Assembly (NCBI RefSeq): GCF_018130145.1
Contig: NZ_JAFCMB010000023.1
Location: forward strand, 22,879-86,878
DNA from: Bradyrhizobium sp. AUGA SZCCT0176
GTDB taxonomy: Bacteria > Pseudomonadota > Alphaproteobacteria > Rhizobiales > Xanthobacteraceae
Reading direction: 5' to 3'
DNA: 64,000 nt
Shown here: positions 19,916 to 28,855 of the stretch, in pieces
Layout: each line of letters starts with the position of its first letter
How positions within the stretch are numbered: position 1 is the first letter of the stretch
Position numbers and translations under genes: made by a program
The notes under the pieces: generated by a model
Told to the model about the DNA's origin: nothing
Seen by the model: the letters and a program-made list of their open reading frames with translations, nothing else
The model's database searches: none

Positions 19916-21358
19916 CTAGCCCCCGCTGCGGTAGACCTGAATATCCAGATCCCTGATCTTCTTCCGCAGCGTATTGCGGTTGAGGCCGAGCAAATCGGCG
20001 GCGCGGATTTGGTTGCCCCGTGTCGCCGCGAGCGCCGCCGTGAGCAGCGGCACCTCGATTTCCTTGAGGATGCGATGGTAGAGGCCCGGCGGCGGGACGC
20101 CGTTCGGGAAGCCCGAGAAGTGCGATGACAGGTAGGCCTCGACCGCGCCGCCGAGATTCTCGACACCGAGCGGCGCATTGCCACCCGACGCCACGGCCGG
20201 CGGCGCCAACTCGCCGTCGATCACTGAGCCCGTGATGACGTCCTGCGGATAGAGCGCTGCGAGCCGGCGTGCGAGATTTTCAAGCTCGCGCACGTTGCCG
20301 GGCCAGCGGTGCTGCTTGAGCCGCTCCAGCGCCAGCGTATCCAGCTTCTTGGGCGGCAGCCCGTCTTTCTCGGCGAGCGAGAAGAAATGCCGGATCAGGT
20401 CGGGCAGATCCTCGATGCGCTCGCGCAGCGGCGGCAGCCGGAGCGGCACCACGTTGAGACGGAAGAACAGGTCCTCCCGGAACAGGCCCTGCTGAATCAG
20501 GATGCGCAGGTCTTTGTTGCTCGCCGCCACGATCCGCACGTCGGTCTTGATCGGGGTGCGCCCGCCCACCGTGGTGTATTCGCCCTGCTGCAGTACCCGC
20601 AGCAACCTGGTTTGCGCTTCCATCGGCATGTCGCCGATTTCGTCGAGAAACAGCGTACCGCCCTCGGCCTGTTCGAACCGGCCGGAAGCCCGCGTATTGG
20701 CGCCGGTGAACGCGCCGCGTTCATGGCCGAACAGTTCGGACTCGATCAGATCGCGCGGGATTGCCGCCATGTTGACCGCCACGAAGGGGCCGTTGCGCCG
20801 CTTGCCGTAGTCATGCAGCGCGCGAGCGACCAACTCCTTGCCGGTGCCGGATTCACCGGAGATCATCACCGTGAGGTCGGTCTGCATCAGACGCGCCAGC
20901 ACGCGGTAGATTTCCTGCATTGCCGGCGAGCGGCCGACCAGCGGGATAGAGTCGAATTCGCCTTCGTCGGCAGAACTCGCCACGCGCTCCTTCGGCTCAG
21001 CCAAGGCGCGCCCGACGATGGTGATCAGCTCCTTCAGGTCGAACGGCTTCGGCAGATATTCATAGGCGCCACGCTCCGAGGCCCGGATCGCCGTCATGAA
21101 GGTGTTCTGCGCGCTCATGACGATGACGGGAAGGTTCGGCCGCATCTTCTTGATCCGCGGCAGCAGGTCGAACGCATTCTCGTCGGGCATCACGACGTCG
21201 GTGATGACGAGGTCGCCCTCGCCCTGGCTCACCCATCGCCACAGCGTCGCCGCGTTTCCGGTCAGGCGCACCTCGTATCCGGCGCGCGAGAGAGCCTGGT
21301 TTAGAACTGTGCGGATGGCGGTGTCGTCATCAGCGACAAGTATACTACCTGCGGGCAT
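19916..21358 (-). CDS. ntrC: Nitrogen regulator NtrC (NR-I)
   Basis: A 480-residue sigma-54 activator that turns on nitrogen assimilation genes when phosphorylated by NtrB. Choosing the second of two tandem ATGs puts the phosphoacceptor at Asp54 (VITDVVMPD), as in E. coli. Walker A GESGTGKE lies near 168-175, GAFTGA at 215-220 and Walker B GTLFLDE follows. The C-terminal helix-turn-helix contains ADLLGLNRNTLRKKI. The first ATG at 21361 is equally possible and both follow GAGGAA. The ntrB stop lies about 10 bases upstream. Confidence 0.97.
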   Translation of the reverse strand: MPAGSILVADDDTAIRTVLNQALSRAGYEVRLTGNAATLWRWVSQGEGDLVITDVVMPDENAFDLLPRIKKMRPNLPVIVMSAQNTFMTAIRASERGAYEYLPKPFDLKELITIVGRALAEPKERVASSADEGEFDSIPLVGRSPAMQEIYRVLARLMQTDLTVMISGESGTGKELVARALHDYGKRRNGPFVAVNMAAIPRDLIESELFGHERGAFTGANTRASGRFEQAEGGTLFLDEIGDMPMEAQTRLLRVLQQGEYTTVGGRTPIKTDVRIVAASNKDLRILIQQGLFREDLFFRLNVVPLRLPPLRERIEDLPDLIRHFFSLAEKDGLPPKKLDTLALERLKQHRWPGNVRELENLARRLAALYPQDVITGSVIDGELAPPAVASGGNAPLGVENLGGAVEAYLSSHFSGFPNGVPPPGLYHRILKEIEVPLLTAALAATRGNQIRAADLLGLNRNTLRKKIRDLDIQVYRSGG

Positions 21359-21367
21359 CATTATTCC

Positions 21368-22543
21368 TCATCTTGCGGCCTGTGAGGCAGGCGATGGCGT
21401 ACCCGAAACGTCATCGCGATTGCTTTGGTCGAATTGTTTGGTGGAGCTGAACATCGGCAGCAGCACGCGGAACGTCGTCTTCCGCGGCTGGGATTCGCAT
21501 TCGATGATACCGCCGTGATCGCCGACGATTTTTGCGACGAGCGCGAGACCGAGCCCGCTGCCAGTTTGCTTGGTGGTCACGAACGGATCGAACAGGTTCG
21601 GCAACAGGTCTTCCGGCACGCCGGAGCCGTTGTCCTTGACGCAGAATTCAAGCGGCAGCGATACCCGCGACTTCTTGCCCGGTACCGACAGGCGGACCCC
21701 CGGGCGGAACGCGGTGGTGAGCTGGATTTCGGCGTCGCTGCCGAGATCGGCGACCGCTTCGGCGGCGTTCTTCACCAGATTGAGGAAGACCTGAATGAGC
21801 TGGTCCTGATTGGCCAGCACCGGCGGCAGCGACGGATCGTATTCCTCGACGAAGCGGACGTTGCGGGCAAAGCCCGATTGCGCCAGCCGTTTGACGTGGT
21901 CGAGCACGGAATGAATGTTGACCGGACCGCGCGCCACCGGCCGGTCGTCGCCGAACACTTCCATACGGTCGACCAGCGTGACGATGCGGTCGGCCTCGTC
22001 GCAGATCAGCCGCGTCAGCATACGGTCCTCGGATGAGGCCGCCTGCTCGAGCAATTGTGCCGCTCCGCGAATGCCGGACAACGGGTTCTTGATTTCATGC
22101 GCCAGCATCGCCGCCAGCGCGATCACCGAACGCGCCGCGCTCCGATGCGTCAATTGCCGGTCCATCTTGTCCGCGATCGTGCGCTCCTGCAGCATCACGA
22201 CGATGTGGCCCGGCCGCTCCGTCAGCGGCGCGACGTGAAGATCGACCTGGCGGTCGCCGCCGATCCTGGGCGTACCGAGATCGACCTTGTATTCGTTGAC
22301 CGGCGAGCCGCTCGATCGCACCTGATCGATCAGCGCCAGCAGCGGACTTCCGAATGGCACCAGTTCCTTCAGCGACTGTCGTTGCAGGAACTGGGTCGAA
22401 ATCTCGAAAAAGGATTCCGCGGCGATGTTGGCGTCGACGATGCGCCCGTCGGGCGCGATCAGCAGCACCGGATTCGGCAGCGCATTGAGGATCGCATCGC
22501 TTTCGGACGGCAGTCGCCGGCGTTGTTCTGCGGCCGAATTCAT
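21368..22543 (-). CDS. ntrB: Nitrogen sensor kinase NtrB (NR-II)
   Basis: A 391-residue cytoplasmic kinase/phosphatase that controls NtrC and is itself controlled by PII. The PAS domain comes first (ALPNPVLLIAPDGRIVDAN), then the phosphoacceptor H149 in LAHEIKNPLSG. The N and G boxes (LVKNAAEAVADLG, DNGSGVP, GSGLGLALVAKI) follow. The start at 22543 overlaps the dusB stop as ATGA, showing translational coupling. Longer in-frame extensions run inside dusB and are not convincing. Confidence 0.97.
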   Translation of the reverse strand: MNSAAEQRRRLPSESDAILNALPNPVLLIAPDGRIVDANIAAESFFEISTQFLQRQSLKELVPFGSPLLALIDQVRSSGSPVNEYKVDLGTPRIGGDRQVDLHVAPLTERPGHIVVMLQERTIADKMDRQLTHRSAARSVIALAAMLAHEIKNPLSGIRGAAQLLEQAASSEDRMLTRLICDEADRIVTLVDRMEVFGDDRPVARGPVNIHSVLDHVKRLAQSGFARNVRFVEEYDPSLPPVLANQDQLIQVFLNLVKNAAEAVADLGSDAEIQLTTAFRPGVRLSVPGKKSRVSLPLEFCVKDNGSGVPEDLLPNLFDPFVTTKQTGSGLGLALVAKIVGDHGGIIECESQPRKTTFRVLLPMFSSTKQFDQSNRDDVSGTPSPASQAAR

Positions 22544-23574
22544 GCTGCAGCACTCCATGCAAAATCGTCGTAGGCGTCCTCGAGCGATCGATGTACCCGG
22601 TGCGGATCCTCCGACGTCAGTATCTCTTGCCGCCAGCTCTTGAGTTTCTCCGCCGGCGCGCGGCTGCATTCGGCAGCGATCTCGAGCGCCCAGCCGAGAT
22701 GCTTGCGCGCGTGCTTGAGGCCGATACGCAAACCGTAGAGACGGCAGACTTCGTCATAGAGCGCGCGGATGTGGGCGAGCTGTTCGGCCAGCGAGGGCGC
22801 GGCTTCGGGCTTTCCGGTTTGCAGCTGGCGTCCGATCTGGCCGGGCAGCCAGGGCTGTCCCTGCGCACCGCGCCCGATCATCACGGCATCGGCGTCAGAC
22901 ATTTCGAGCGCGCTCACCGCCTTCTCGAACGACGTGATGTCGCCATTGACGACGAGCGGAACCGAGACCGCGTCCTTGACCGCGCGCACCGCGCTCCAGT
23001 CCGCCTCGCCCTTGTAGAACTGGCAGCGCGTGCGGCCGTGCACCGTGATCATCTGCACGCCGGCAGTTTCCGCGCGGCGCGCGAGTTCGGGGGCGTTGAG
23101 CGAGCCGTGGTCCCAGCCGAGCCGCATCTTCAGCGTCACCGGAACCTTGACGGCAGCGATCGTCGCCTCGATCAGTTTGAGCGCATGGTCGAGATCGCGC
23201 ATCAGCGCCGAGCCGGACTGGCCGCCGGTCACGTGACGCGCCGGGCAACCCATATTGATATCGATGATGTCGGCGCCGGCCGCCTCGGCAATCCTGGCCC
23301 CTTCCGCCATCCAGTGGGTTTGACAGCCTGCAAGCTGAACCACGTGCGGGCCGATCCCGGTCGCCTCGCAGCGCAACACCGACATCGGCCGGCCATGCAC
23401 GAGATCGTCGCTGGCGGTCATCTCTGACACGACGAGTCCCGCCCCAAGGGCGGCGGCAAGGCGTCGAAAGGGGGCGTCGGTAACGCCGGACATCGGCGCC
23501 AGGAGAACTCGGTTGGCGACCGAAATATCGCCTATCTTCAACGTCTTAGGGCGTGGGTCGTCCAGGCCGGTCAC
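22540..23574 (-). CDS. dusB: tRNA-dihydrouridine synthase (NifR3 family)
   Basis: A 344-residue FMN-dependent enzyme reducing specific uridines in the tRNA D-loop. The N-terminus VLLAPMSGVTDAPFRRL and the catalytic Cys110 in INMGCPARHVTGG are diagnostic. The phosphate-binding region near GDITSF and IGRGAQGQPW is present. The start is a GTG at 23574 preceded by GAGAA. It is the first gene of dusB-ntrB-ntrC, the classic nifR3-ntrBC order, and the promoter region carries an NtrC-like palindrome. Confidence 0.95.
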   Translation of the reverse strand: MTGLDDPRPKTLKIGDISVANRVLLAPMSGVTDAPFRRLAAALGAGLVVSEMTASDDLVHGRPMSVLRCEATGIGPHVVQLAGCQTHWMAEGARIAEAAGADIIDINMGCPARHVTGGQSGSALMRDLDHALKLIEATIAAVKVPVTLKMRLGWDHGSLNAPELARRAETAGVQMITVHGRTRCQFYKGEADWSAVRAVKDAVSVPLVVNGDITSFEKAVSALEMSDADAVMIGRGAQGQPWLPGQIGRQLQTGKPEAAPSLAEQLAHIRALYDEVCRLYGLRIGLKHARKHLGWALEIAAECSRAPAEKLKSWRQEILTSEDPHRVHRSLEDAYDDFAWSAAA

Positions 23575-23623
23575 GGTGTTCTCATTGGTCTGGCAGCAGC
23601 GGCATTGCTACTGTCGGCGCATA

Positions 23624-23644
23624 TTGTGAGCACAAATCTTGTGC
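23624..23644. promoter_or_regulatory. Overlapping palindromes before dusB-ntrBC, candidate NtrC site
   Basis: The sequence TTGTG-AG-CACAA-ATC-TTGTGC contains two interlocked inverted repeats. The right one, GCACAA-N3-TTGTGC at 23630-23644, has the arm length and 3-base spacer of NtrC sites (consensus-like GCACCA-N3-TGGTGC), with one mismatch per arm. It lies 56-70 bases upstream of the dusB start codon. A further TTGTGCA half-site occurs near 23694. NtrC autoregulation of ntrBC is known in other bacteria; here it is inferred from geometry. Confidence 0.4.
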
Positions 23645-23827
23645 AGTCAAGCTTCATGCCTACACTTTAGACAGTTCTATCATTTGTGCAAGTGCACTGC
23701 AACAAAAACTGCTTTTCCCACAGCTATTGGGAAACGCTCTGTTTTTACGCATTCGGCATGGTAAGGGCTGTGCGCCGCAGGGGCCCGATCCCCTCTCCTC
23801 AACCCGATCCGTCCGTAATTGAGTCAA

Positions 23828-25009
23828 ATGTCGAAACCTGAGCGTACAGCAGCCATCCTCGTCGCAGCCGGGCGCGGACTTCGCGCCGGCGCGGGAGGGC
23901 CCAAACAATACCGTACGATCGGCGGGCAGACCGTGATCTTCCGCGCGATGGAAGCGTTCTGCCGCCACCCCGACGTCTTCGCCGTGCAACCGGTTGTGAA
24001 TCCCGACGACGCAGCGGTCTTCAATGAGGCCGTCGCCGGTTTGCGCCATCACCCCCCCACCAACGGCGGCGCGACGCGCCAGGCGTCGGTGCATGCCGGG
24101 CTCGAGGCGCTGGCCAGCGAGAAGCCCGACATCGTTCTGATCCATGACGCGGCGCGGCCATTCGTGACGCCGGCGGTGATTTCGCGCGCGATCGACGCCG
24201 CCGGCCGCACCGGCGCCGCCGTGCCGGCGATCGCCGTCACCGATACGATCAAACAGGTCGGTGAGGCCGGCGATGTGGAAGCCACGCCGGACCGCGCGCG
24301 GCTGCGCATCGCCCAGACGCCGCAGGCGTTTCGTTTCGACGTAATCCTCGAAGCGCATCGCCGCGCCGCGCGCGAGGGCCGCAGCGATTTCACCGATGAT
24401 GCCGCGCTTGCCGAATGGGCGGGATTGACGGTGGCGACCTTTGAAGGCGATCCTGCGAACATGAAGCTCACCACCCCTGAAGATTTCGTCCGCGAGGAAG
24501 CCCGCCTCGGCGCCATGCTCGGCGACATCAGGACCGGCACCGGTTACGACGTGCACGCCTTCGGCGACGGCGATCATCTGATGATCTGCGGCGTCCGCGT
24601 GCCGCACACCCGCGGCTTTCTCGCCCATTCCGACGGCGACGTCGGCCTGCACGCCATGGTCGATGCCATCCTCGGCGCGCTGGCGGACGGCGATATCGGT
24701 TCGCACTTCCCGCCCAGCGATCCGCAGTGGAAAGGCGCCGCTTCCGACAAGTTCCTCAAATATGCGGTCGATCGCGTCACCGCCCGCGGCGGCCGCATCG
24801 CCAATCTCGAGGTCACCTTGATCTGCGAGCGACCCAAGATCGGCCCGCTGCGCGATGTCATGCGCGCGCGCATCGCCGAGATCACCGGGCTCGACATCTC
24901 CCGCGTCGCCGTCAAGGCGACCACCAGCGAACGGCTTGGCTTTACCGGCCGCGAGGAAGGCATCGCCGCGACCGCGAGCGCCACCATCCGTCTCCCCTGG
25001 AGCGAATAG
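23828..25009 (+). CDS. ispDF: Bifunctional IspD/IspF isoprenoid enzyme
   Basis: A 393-residue fusion of 2-C-methylerythritol 4-phosphate cytidylyltransferase (IspD, about residues 5-225) and 2-C-methylerythritol 2,4-cyclodiphosphate synthase (IspF, about 235-393) of the non-mevalonate pathway. The IspD part has ILVAAGRGLRAG and HDAARPFV. The IspF part begins RTGTGYDVHAF with metal ligands Asp241 and His243 and includes AHSDGDVGLHA. The fusion is common in alphaproteobacteria. I start at the ATG at 23828; a TTG three codons upstream is less likely. Confidence 0.97.
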   Translation: MSKPERTAAILVAAGRGLRAGAGGPKQYRTIGGQTVIFRAMEAFCRHPDVFAVQPVVNPDDAAVFNEAVAGLRHHPPTNGGATRQASVHAGLEALASEKPDIVLIHDAARPFVTPAVISRAIDAAGRTGAAVPAIAVTDTIKQVGEAGDVEATPDRARLRIAQTPQAFRFDVILEAHRRAAREGRSDFTDDAALAEWAGLTVATFEGDPANMKLTTPEDFVREEARLGAMLGDIRTGTGYDVHAFGDGDHLMICGVRVPHTRGFLAHSDGDVGLHAMVDAILGALADGDIGSHFPPSDPQWKGAASDKFLKYAVDRVTARGGRIANLEVTLICERPKIGPLRDVMRARIAEITGLDISRVAVKATTSERLGFTGREEGIAATASATIRLPWSE

Positions 25010-25010
25010 C

Positions 25011-25613
25011 ATGAGCGGCAGCGACGCCCGCGCCCTCTCCCGCTCGCTGCTCGATCTGTGCCGGATGCGCAAGCTGACGATTGCGACCGCGGAATCCTGC
25101 ACCGGCGGCCTAGTCGCGGGCGCGCTCACGGATATTCCCGGCTCCTCCGACGTCATCGACCGCGGCTTTGTCACATATTCCAACGATGCCAAGCGCGCGA
25201 TGCTGGGCGTCAAGGTAACGACGCTGGCGACCTTCGGCGCGGTCAGCAAGGAGACCGCCACCGCTATGGCGGTCGGCGCGCTGGAGAAGGCCGGCGTCGA
25301 CCTTGCCGTCTCCATCACCGGCATTGCAGGTCCCGGTGGTGCCACACCCGGCAAGCCGGTTGGGCTCGTGCATTTCGCGGTCGCCTCGCGCGACGGCCGC
25401 ATCCTGCATCGCGAACATCGCTTTGGCGCCATCGGCCGCACCAGCGTGCGCCAGCGCTCGGTGGTCGAGGCGCTGCGCATGCTGATGGAACTGGCGCGCG
25501 GACCGCAGGCATCCGTCAAACCGCGCCGCGAGGCCGTGAGCCGGCTCCGCCCGCGTGTCGCGCGATCGACCCGGGGCAGCGCCGTCAAGCGACGACGGCC
25601 GCCGAGATCCTAG
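25011..25613 (+). CDS. CinA C-terminal-domain protein (nicotinamide-nucleotide amidohydrolase, PncC type)
   Basis: A 200-residue protein whose first ~165 residues are the CinA C-terminal domain, with TAESCTGGLVAGALT, RGFVTYSNDAKRAMLGV and ITGIAGPGG. These domains can deamidate nicotinamide mononucleotide in pyridine nucleotide recycling. The last 35 residues are a strongly basic, arginine-rich tail not part of the domain. The ATG begins one base after the ispDF stop. Confidence 0.92.
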   Translation: MSGSDARALSRSLLDLCRMRKLTIATAESCTGGLVAGALTDIPGSSDVIDRGFVTYSNDAKRAMLGVKVTTLATFGAVSKETATAMAVGALEKAGVDLAVSITGIAGPGGATPGKPVGLVHFAVASRDGRILHREHRFGAIGRTSVRQRSVVEALRMLMELARGPQASVKPRREAVSRLRPRVARSTRGSAVKRRRPPRS

Positions 25614-25625
25614 CGATCCGCGTCA

Positions 25626-27305
25626 TCACTTCGCCGCGGCCAACGCCTTGGCGCGGGTTTCGCTGAGCGAAGCCGCCGGCGTCAGCGCCTCCGGGCTGAT
25701 CGTGAGTTCGATGATCGCCGGCAAGCGCGAAGCCACCGCCTCGTCGAAGGCCTTTGCAAAATCTTCGGTACGGTCGACCCGGGCGCCGAAGCCGCCAAAG
25801 GCACGCGCGAGCGCGGCGAAATCCGGGTTCGCCAGATTGGTGCCGGAAACCCGGCCAGGATAATGCCGCTCCTGATGCATGCGGATGGTTCCGTACATGC
25901 CGTTGTTGCAGACGATCACGATGAGGGGCAGCCGATTTTCGACCGCGGTCATGAACTCGTTGCCGGTCATCTGGAAGCAGCCGTCGCCGGCGAATGCGAT
26001 CACCGGCCGGTTCGGATGCAGATGCTTGGCCGCAACCGCCGCCGGCAAGCCGTATCCCATTGAACCGGATGTCGGCGCGAGTTCGGTCCGGAACTGCCGG
26101 TAGCGCCAGAAGCGATGAACCCAGACGGCGTAATTGCCGGCGCCGTTGCAGATGATCGCATCCTCCGGCAGCCGCTCGCTGAGATCACGCACGATACGCG
26201 AAAGCTGAACATCGCCGGGCGAACGGGTCGGCTCGGCAAAGGCGAGATAATCGGCATGCGCCGCCTTGAGTTCGTCGCCGCGCGGCTGATGCTTCGGTTT
26301 CAGTCGGCTGATCGCGGCCGCGAACGCCGCGCTCCCGGAAATGATGCCCAATTTCGGCGCATAGACGCGGCCGATCTCCTCGGGATCCGGATAGATGTGA
26401 ACCAGCGGCTGTTTCGGCTGCGGAATGTCGAACAGGCTGTAGCCCGATGTCGTGATTTCCCCGAGCCGGGTGCCGAGCGCGATGATCAGATCGCTGTCAC
26501 GAATCCGTTCGGCGAATTTCGGGGAGATGCCGATGCCGACATGGCCGGCGTACGCAGCGTGCAGATTGTCGAAATAATCCTGGCACCGGAATGAAGCGCT
26601 GACGGGCACCTCATGCGCGGTCGCGAAGGTTTCGAGGTCGCGGCGCGCTTTATCGCTCCATCCGCCGCCGCCCACGATCAGCAACGGCTTGCGTGCCGCG
26701 GCCAGCAACTCCTCGAACTGTTGCAGGCTTTCCGCGCCGGGCGCGACGGTTTGCGGCTTGTAAGGCTGCGCATCCGGAACGTCAGCCTCGTCGGTCAGCA
26801 TGTCCTCGGGCAGCGCCAGCACGACCGGCCCGGGACGGCCGGAGGTCGCCGTGTAAAACGCCCGCGAGATGAATTCCGGAATTCTGCGCGCGTCGTCGAT
26901 CCGGGCGACCCATTTGGTCATCGGCCCGAACATCTGCCGGTAGTCGATTTCCTGAAACGCCTCGCGCTCCATCATGTCGCGTCCGACCTGGCCGAGCAGC
27001 AGGATCATCGGCGTCGAATCCTGAAACGCGACATGAACGCCCGCGGAGGCGTTGGTGGCGCCGGGGCCGCGCGTCGCAAAGGCGATGCCGGGCTTTCCGG
27101 TGAGCTTGCCATAGGCGTCCGCCATCATGGCCGCGCCGCCCTCATGCCGGGAATTGACGAAGCGGACCCGCTGGTTCTGGTACATGCCATCCAGCGCGGC
27201 CAGAAAACTTTCCCCGGGCACGCCGAACACCGTGTCGGCGCCGTGCAGGGCCAGTTGATCGATCAGAATATGCCCACCGCTTCGCATGGGTGCCTTGATG
27301 TCCAT
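25626..27305 (-). CDS. Thiamine-diphosphate-dependent enzyme, acetolactate-synthase-like
   Basis: A 559-residue enzyme with the three domains of the acetolactate synthase/pyruvate oxidase group. The activating glutamate of the N-terminal pyrimidine-binding domain is present (Glu55 in SRHEGGAAMMA). The C-terminal cofactor motif is GDGCFQ to NN. The neighbouring beta-hydroxyacid dehydrogenase suggests a glyoxylate carboligase/tartronate semialdehyde reductase pair. However, glyoxylate carboligase has valine at the glutamate position, which argues against that. Start at the ATG at 27305, with GGAAGGA upstream; a GTG immediately before is also in frame. Substrate not assigned. Confidence 0.85.
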   Translation of the reverse strand: MDIKAPMRSGGHILIDQLALHGADTVFGVPGESFLAALDGMYQNQRVRFVNSRHEGGAAMMADAYGKLTGKPGIAFATRGPGATNASAGVHVAFQDSTPMILLLGQVGRDMMEREAFQEIDYRQMFGPMTKWVARIDDARRIPEFISRAFYTATSGRPGPVVLALPEDMLTDEADVPDAQPYKPQTVAPGAESLQQFEELLAAARKPLLIVGGGGWSDKARRDLETFATAHEVPVSASFRCQDYFDNLHAAYAGHVGIGISPKFAERIRDSDLIIALGTRLGEITTSGYSLFDIPQPKQPLVHIYPDPEEIGRVYAPKLGIISGSAAFAAAISRLKPKHQPRGDELKAAHADYLAFAEPTRSPGDVQLSRIVRDLSERLPEDAIICNGAGNYAVWVHRFWRYRQFRTELAPTSGSMGYGLPAAVAAKHLHPNRPVIAFAGDGCFQMTGNEFMTAVENRLPLIVIVCNNGMYGTIRMHQERHYPGRVSGTNLANPDFAALARAFGGFGARVDRTEDFAKAFDEAVASRLPAIIELTISPEALTPAASLSETRAKALAAAK

Positions 27306-27367
27306 CACATGGTCCTTCCGTTCCGCAGAGCCTTTTCCGTTCCGATAAAATCGGAACGGGGCTCTAG

Positions 27368-27451
27368 TTTTTTGTTTGACGCGTTTTCTTCACGCGAACC
27401 GGTATCCACCCTCGGATCAAGTCCGAGGGCATGCTTCGCTTGAAAACGCTC
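27368..27451. repeat. Dispersed intergenic repeat, copy 2 of 4 (reverse orientation)
   Basis: On the minus strand this reads AGCGTTTTCAAGCGAAGC, an inner palindrome CCCTCGGA-CTTGA-TCCGAGGG, then GGTTCGCGTGAAGAAAACG and GTCAAACAAA. It lies upstream of the thiamine-diphosphate enzyme gene. The inner palindrome is a fuller version of that seen in copy 1. Confidence 0.75.
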
Positions 27452-27466
27452 TGAATCGTATAGCAT

Positions 27467-28387
27467 TCAACTGCCTTGATTTCGATCGTGCGGCCGGACG
27501 CGGGCCTCGACGCCGGTGACGGCCTCGTAAGCCTTGATCACGGCGGTGCAGGATTCGCCGTCATGACCGAGCAAGGCGGCCTGCCGGTAGGTCTGGTGCA
27601 CGGCATCCGCCATGAACCCCGGCAATCCGGCGTCTTCCAGCCAGCGCGCGTAATAGCGCACGTCCTTGCGGGCGTTCGCCAACGACATCAGCGGGGTAAA
27701 GTCGCCGTCAAGCGTCGCCTGGCCATAGAGGTCGAGCATGCCGCTCTTGCCGCCGGCGGCCGAGATGATGGTGATCAGTTGCTTGAGATCGAGGCCGTCC
27801 TTCGCCGCCAGCGCAAACCCCTCACACCACGCCGCAACGTTGGCAAAGGCGATGTAGTTGTGGATCAGCTTGAGGCGGATGGCGTGGCCGAGCGGGCCGA
27901 TGTGGAAGATGTTCTCCGCATAGCGTTCGAAATAGGGCCTGAGCTCCGCGAGCAAGTCGCCGTCACCGCCGTAAAGGACGTTGACCTTGCCGATGTCGGC
28001 ATGCTTCGGGGTTCGTGTCATCGGCGCCTCGGCATACCGCCCGCCGGCTGCACGCACCAGTCGATCGAGTTTATCGACCATTTGCGGGCTGCCCGTGGTG
28101 TGATCGACGATCACAAGCCCCGGCGCCGGGTGGGCGAGCAATCCGTCGGTCTCCGTCAGCAGCGCCTCGACGTCCTCGGCGGCATTGACGCAAATCATGA
28201 TGATGCGGCATTCGCCGATGTCGCGAAGACCGCCCGCCGCCGTCGCTCCCTGGGATTTGGCAATCGCAACCGCCTCAGGGTTCAGGTCGTAGGCCGTGAC
28301 AGCGACGCCTTTGGCGAGGAGGTTCTTGACCAGCCCGCGCCCCATTCCGCCCAGGCCGACGAAGCCGACGCGTTCCAATGCCGTCAT
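27467..28387 (-). CDS. NAD(P)-dependent beta-hydroxyacid dehydrogenase
   Basis: A 306-residue member of the 3-hydroxyisobutyrate / tartronate-semialdehyde reductase family. The Rossmann motif VGFVGLGGMGRGLVKNLLAKG is at the N-terminus. The substrate region includes DHTTGSPQ, and the catalytic lysine is in RLKLIHNYIAFANVAA. I start at the ATG at 28387, one base after the stop of the upstream gene, and reject a longer start inside that gene. The substrate cannot be fixed from sequence. It is in line with the thiamine-diphosphate enzyme, so the two may act in one pathway. Confidence 0.9.
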   Translation of the reverse strand: MTALERVGFVGLGGMGRGLVKNLLAKGVAVTAYDLNPEAVAIAKSQGATAAGGLRDIGECRIIMICVNAAEDVEALLTETDGLLAHPAPGLVIVDHTTGSPQMVDKLDRLVRAAGGRYAEAPMTRTPKHADIGKVNVLYGGDGDLLAELRPYFERYAENIFHIGPLGHAIRLKLIHNYIAFANVAAWCEGFALAAKDGLDLKQLITIISAAGGKSGMLDLYGQATLDGDFTPLMSLANARKDVRYYARWLEDAGLPGFMADAVHQTYRQAALLGHDGESCTAVIKAYEAVTGVEARVRPHDRNQGS

Positions 28388-28388
28388 G

Positions 28389-28847
28389 TCACGCCCGCTT
28401 TCCATAGACCACATCGGCCCGCTTCTCGAATGCCGCGGCAAAGCGGTGGAACGCGGTGTCGAACATCGTGCCCATCAGCATCGCCAGCATCCGGCTCTTG
28501 AATTCGTAGGAGATGAAGAATCCGACATCGCAATCGGTTTCGGATTTGGGCTCGAAGTTCCAGCGGTTTTCGAGATTGCTGAACGGCCCCTTCAAATACT
28601 CCACCAGGATTTTCAGATTCGCACGATCGAGCGTCACCCGGCTGGTGAAGGTTTCCCGCACCAGCTTGAACGACACCGTCATGTCGGCGACCACGATCTC
28701 GGTGCCGTCAGGCTGCGCCGTGCGCTGACGGATTTTCAGCGAATGGCATAACGGCACGAATTCCGGGTAGCGCTCGACGTCGGCGACCAGATCGAACATC
28801 TGCTGGGCGGTGTGATGTGCCCGCCGCTTGCTTGAAAACCTCGGCAT
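28389..28847 (-). CDS. START/COQ10-family protein (RatA-like)
   Basis: A 152-residue single-domain protein of the polyketide cyclase/START superfamily, of the group annotated as ubiquinone-binding COQ10 or RatA. The signature MFDLVADVERYPEFVPLCHS is at residues 17-36, and the segment LKGPFSNLENRWNFEP is also typical. In eukaryotes such proteins bind ubiquinone; the E. coli homologue RatA was reported to inhibit ribosome subunit joining. It lies 9 bases after lipA, a common alphaproteobacterial pairing. Confidence 0.9.
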   Translation of the reverse strand: MPRFSSKRRAHHTAQQMFDLVADVERYPEFVPLCHSLKIRQRTAQPDGTEIVVADMTVSFKLVRETFTSRVTLDRANLKILVEYLKGPFSNLENRWNFEPKSETDCDVGFFISYEFKSRMLAMLMGTMFDTAFHRFAAAFEKRADVVYGKRA

Positions 28848-28855
28848 CGGCTATC

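Noticed and set aside
27467..28441. Longer start for the beta-hydroxyacid dehydrogenase
   Set aside because: The extra 18 codons lie inside the upstream START-domain gene; the ATG one base after that gene's stop gives the normal Rossmann-fold N-terminus.
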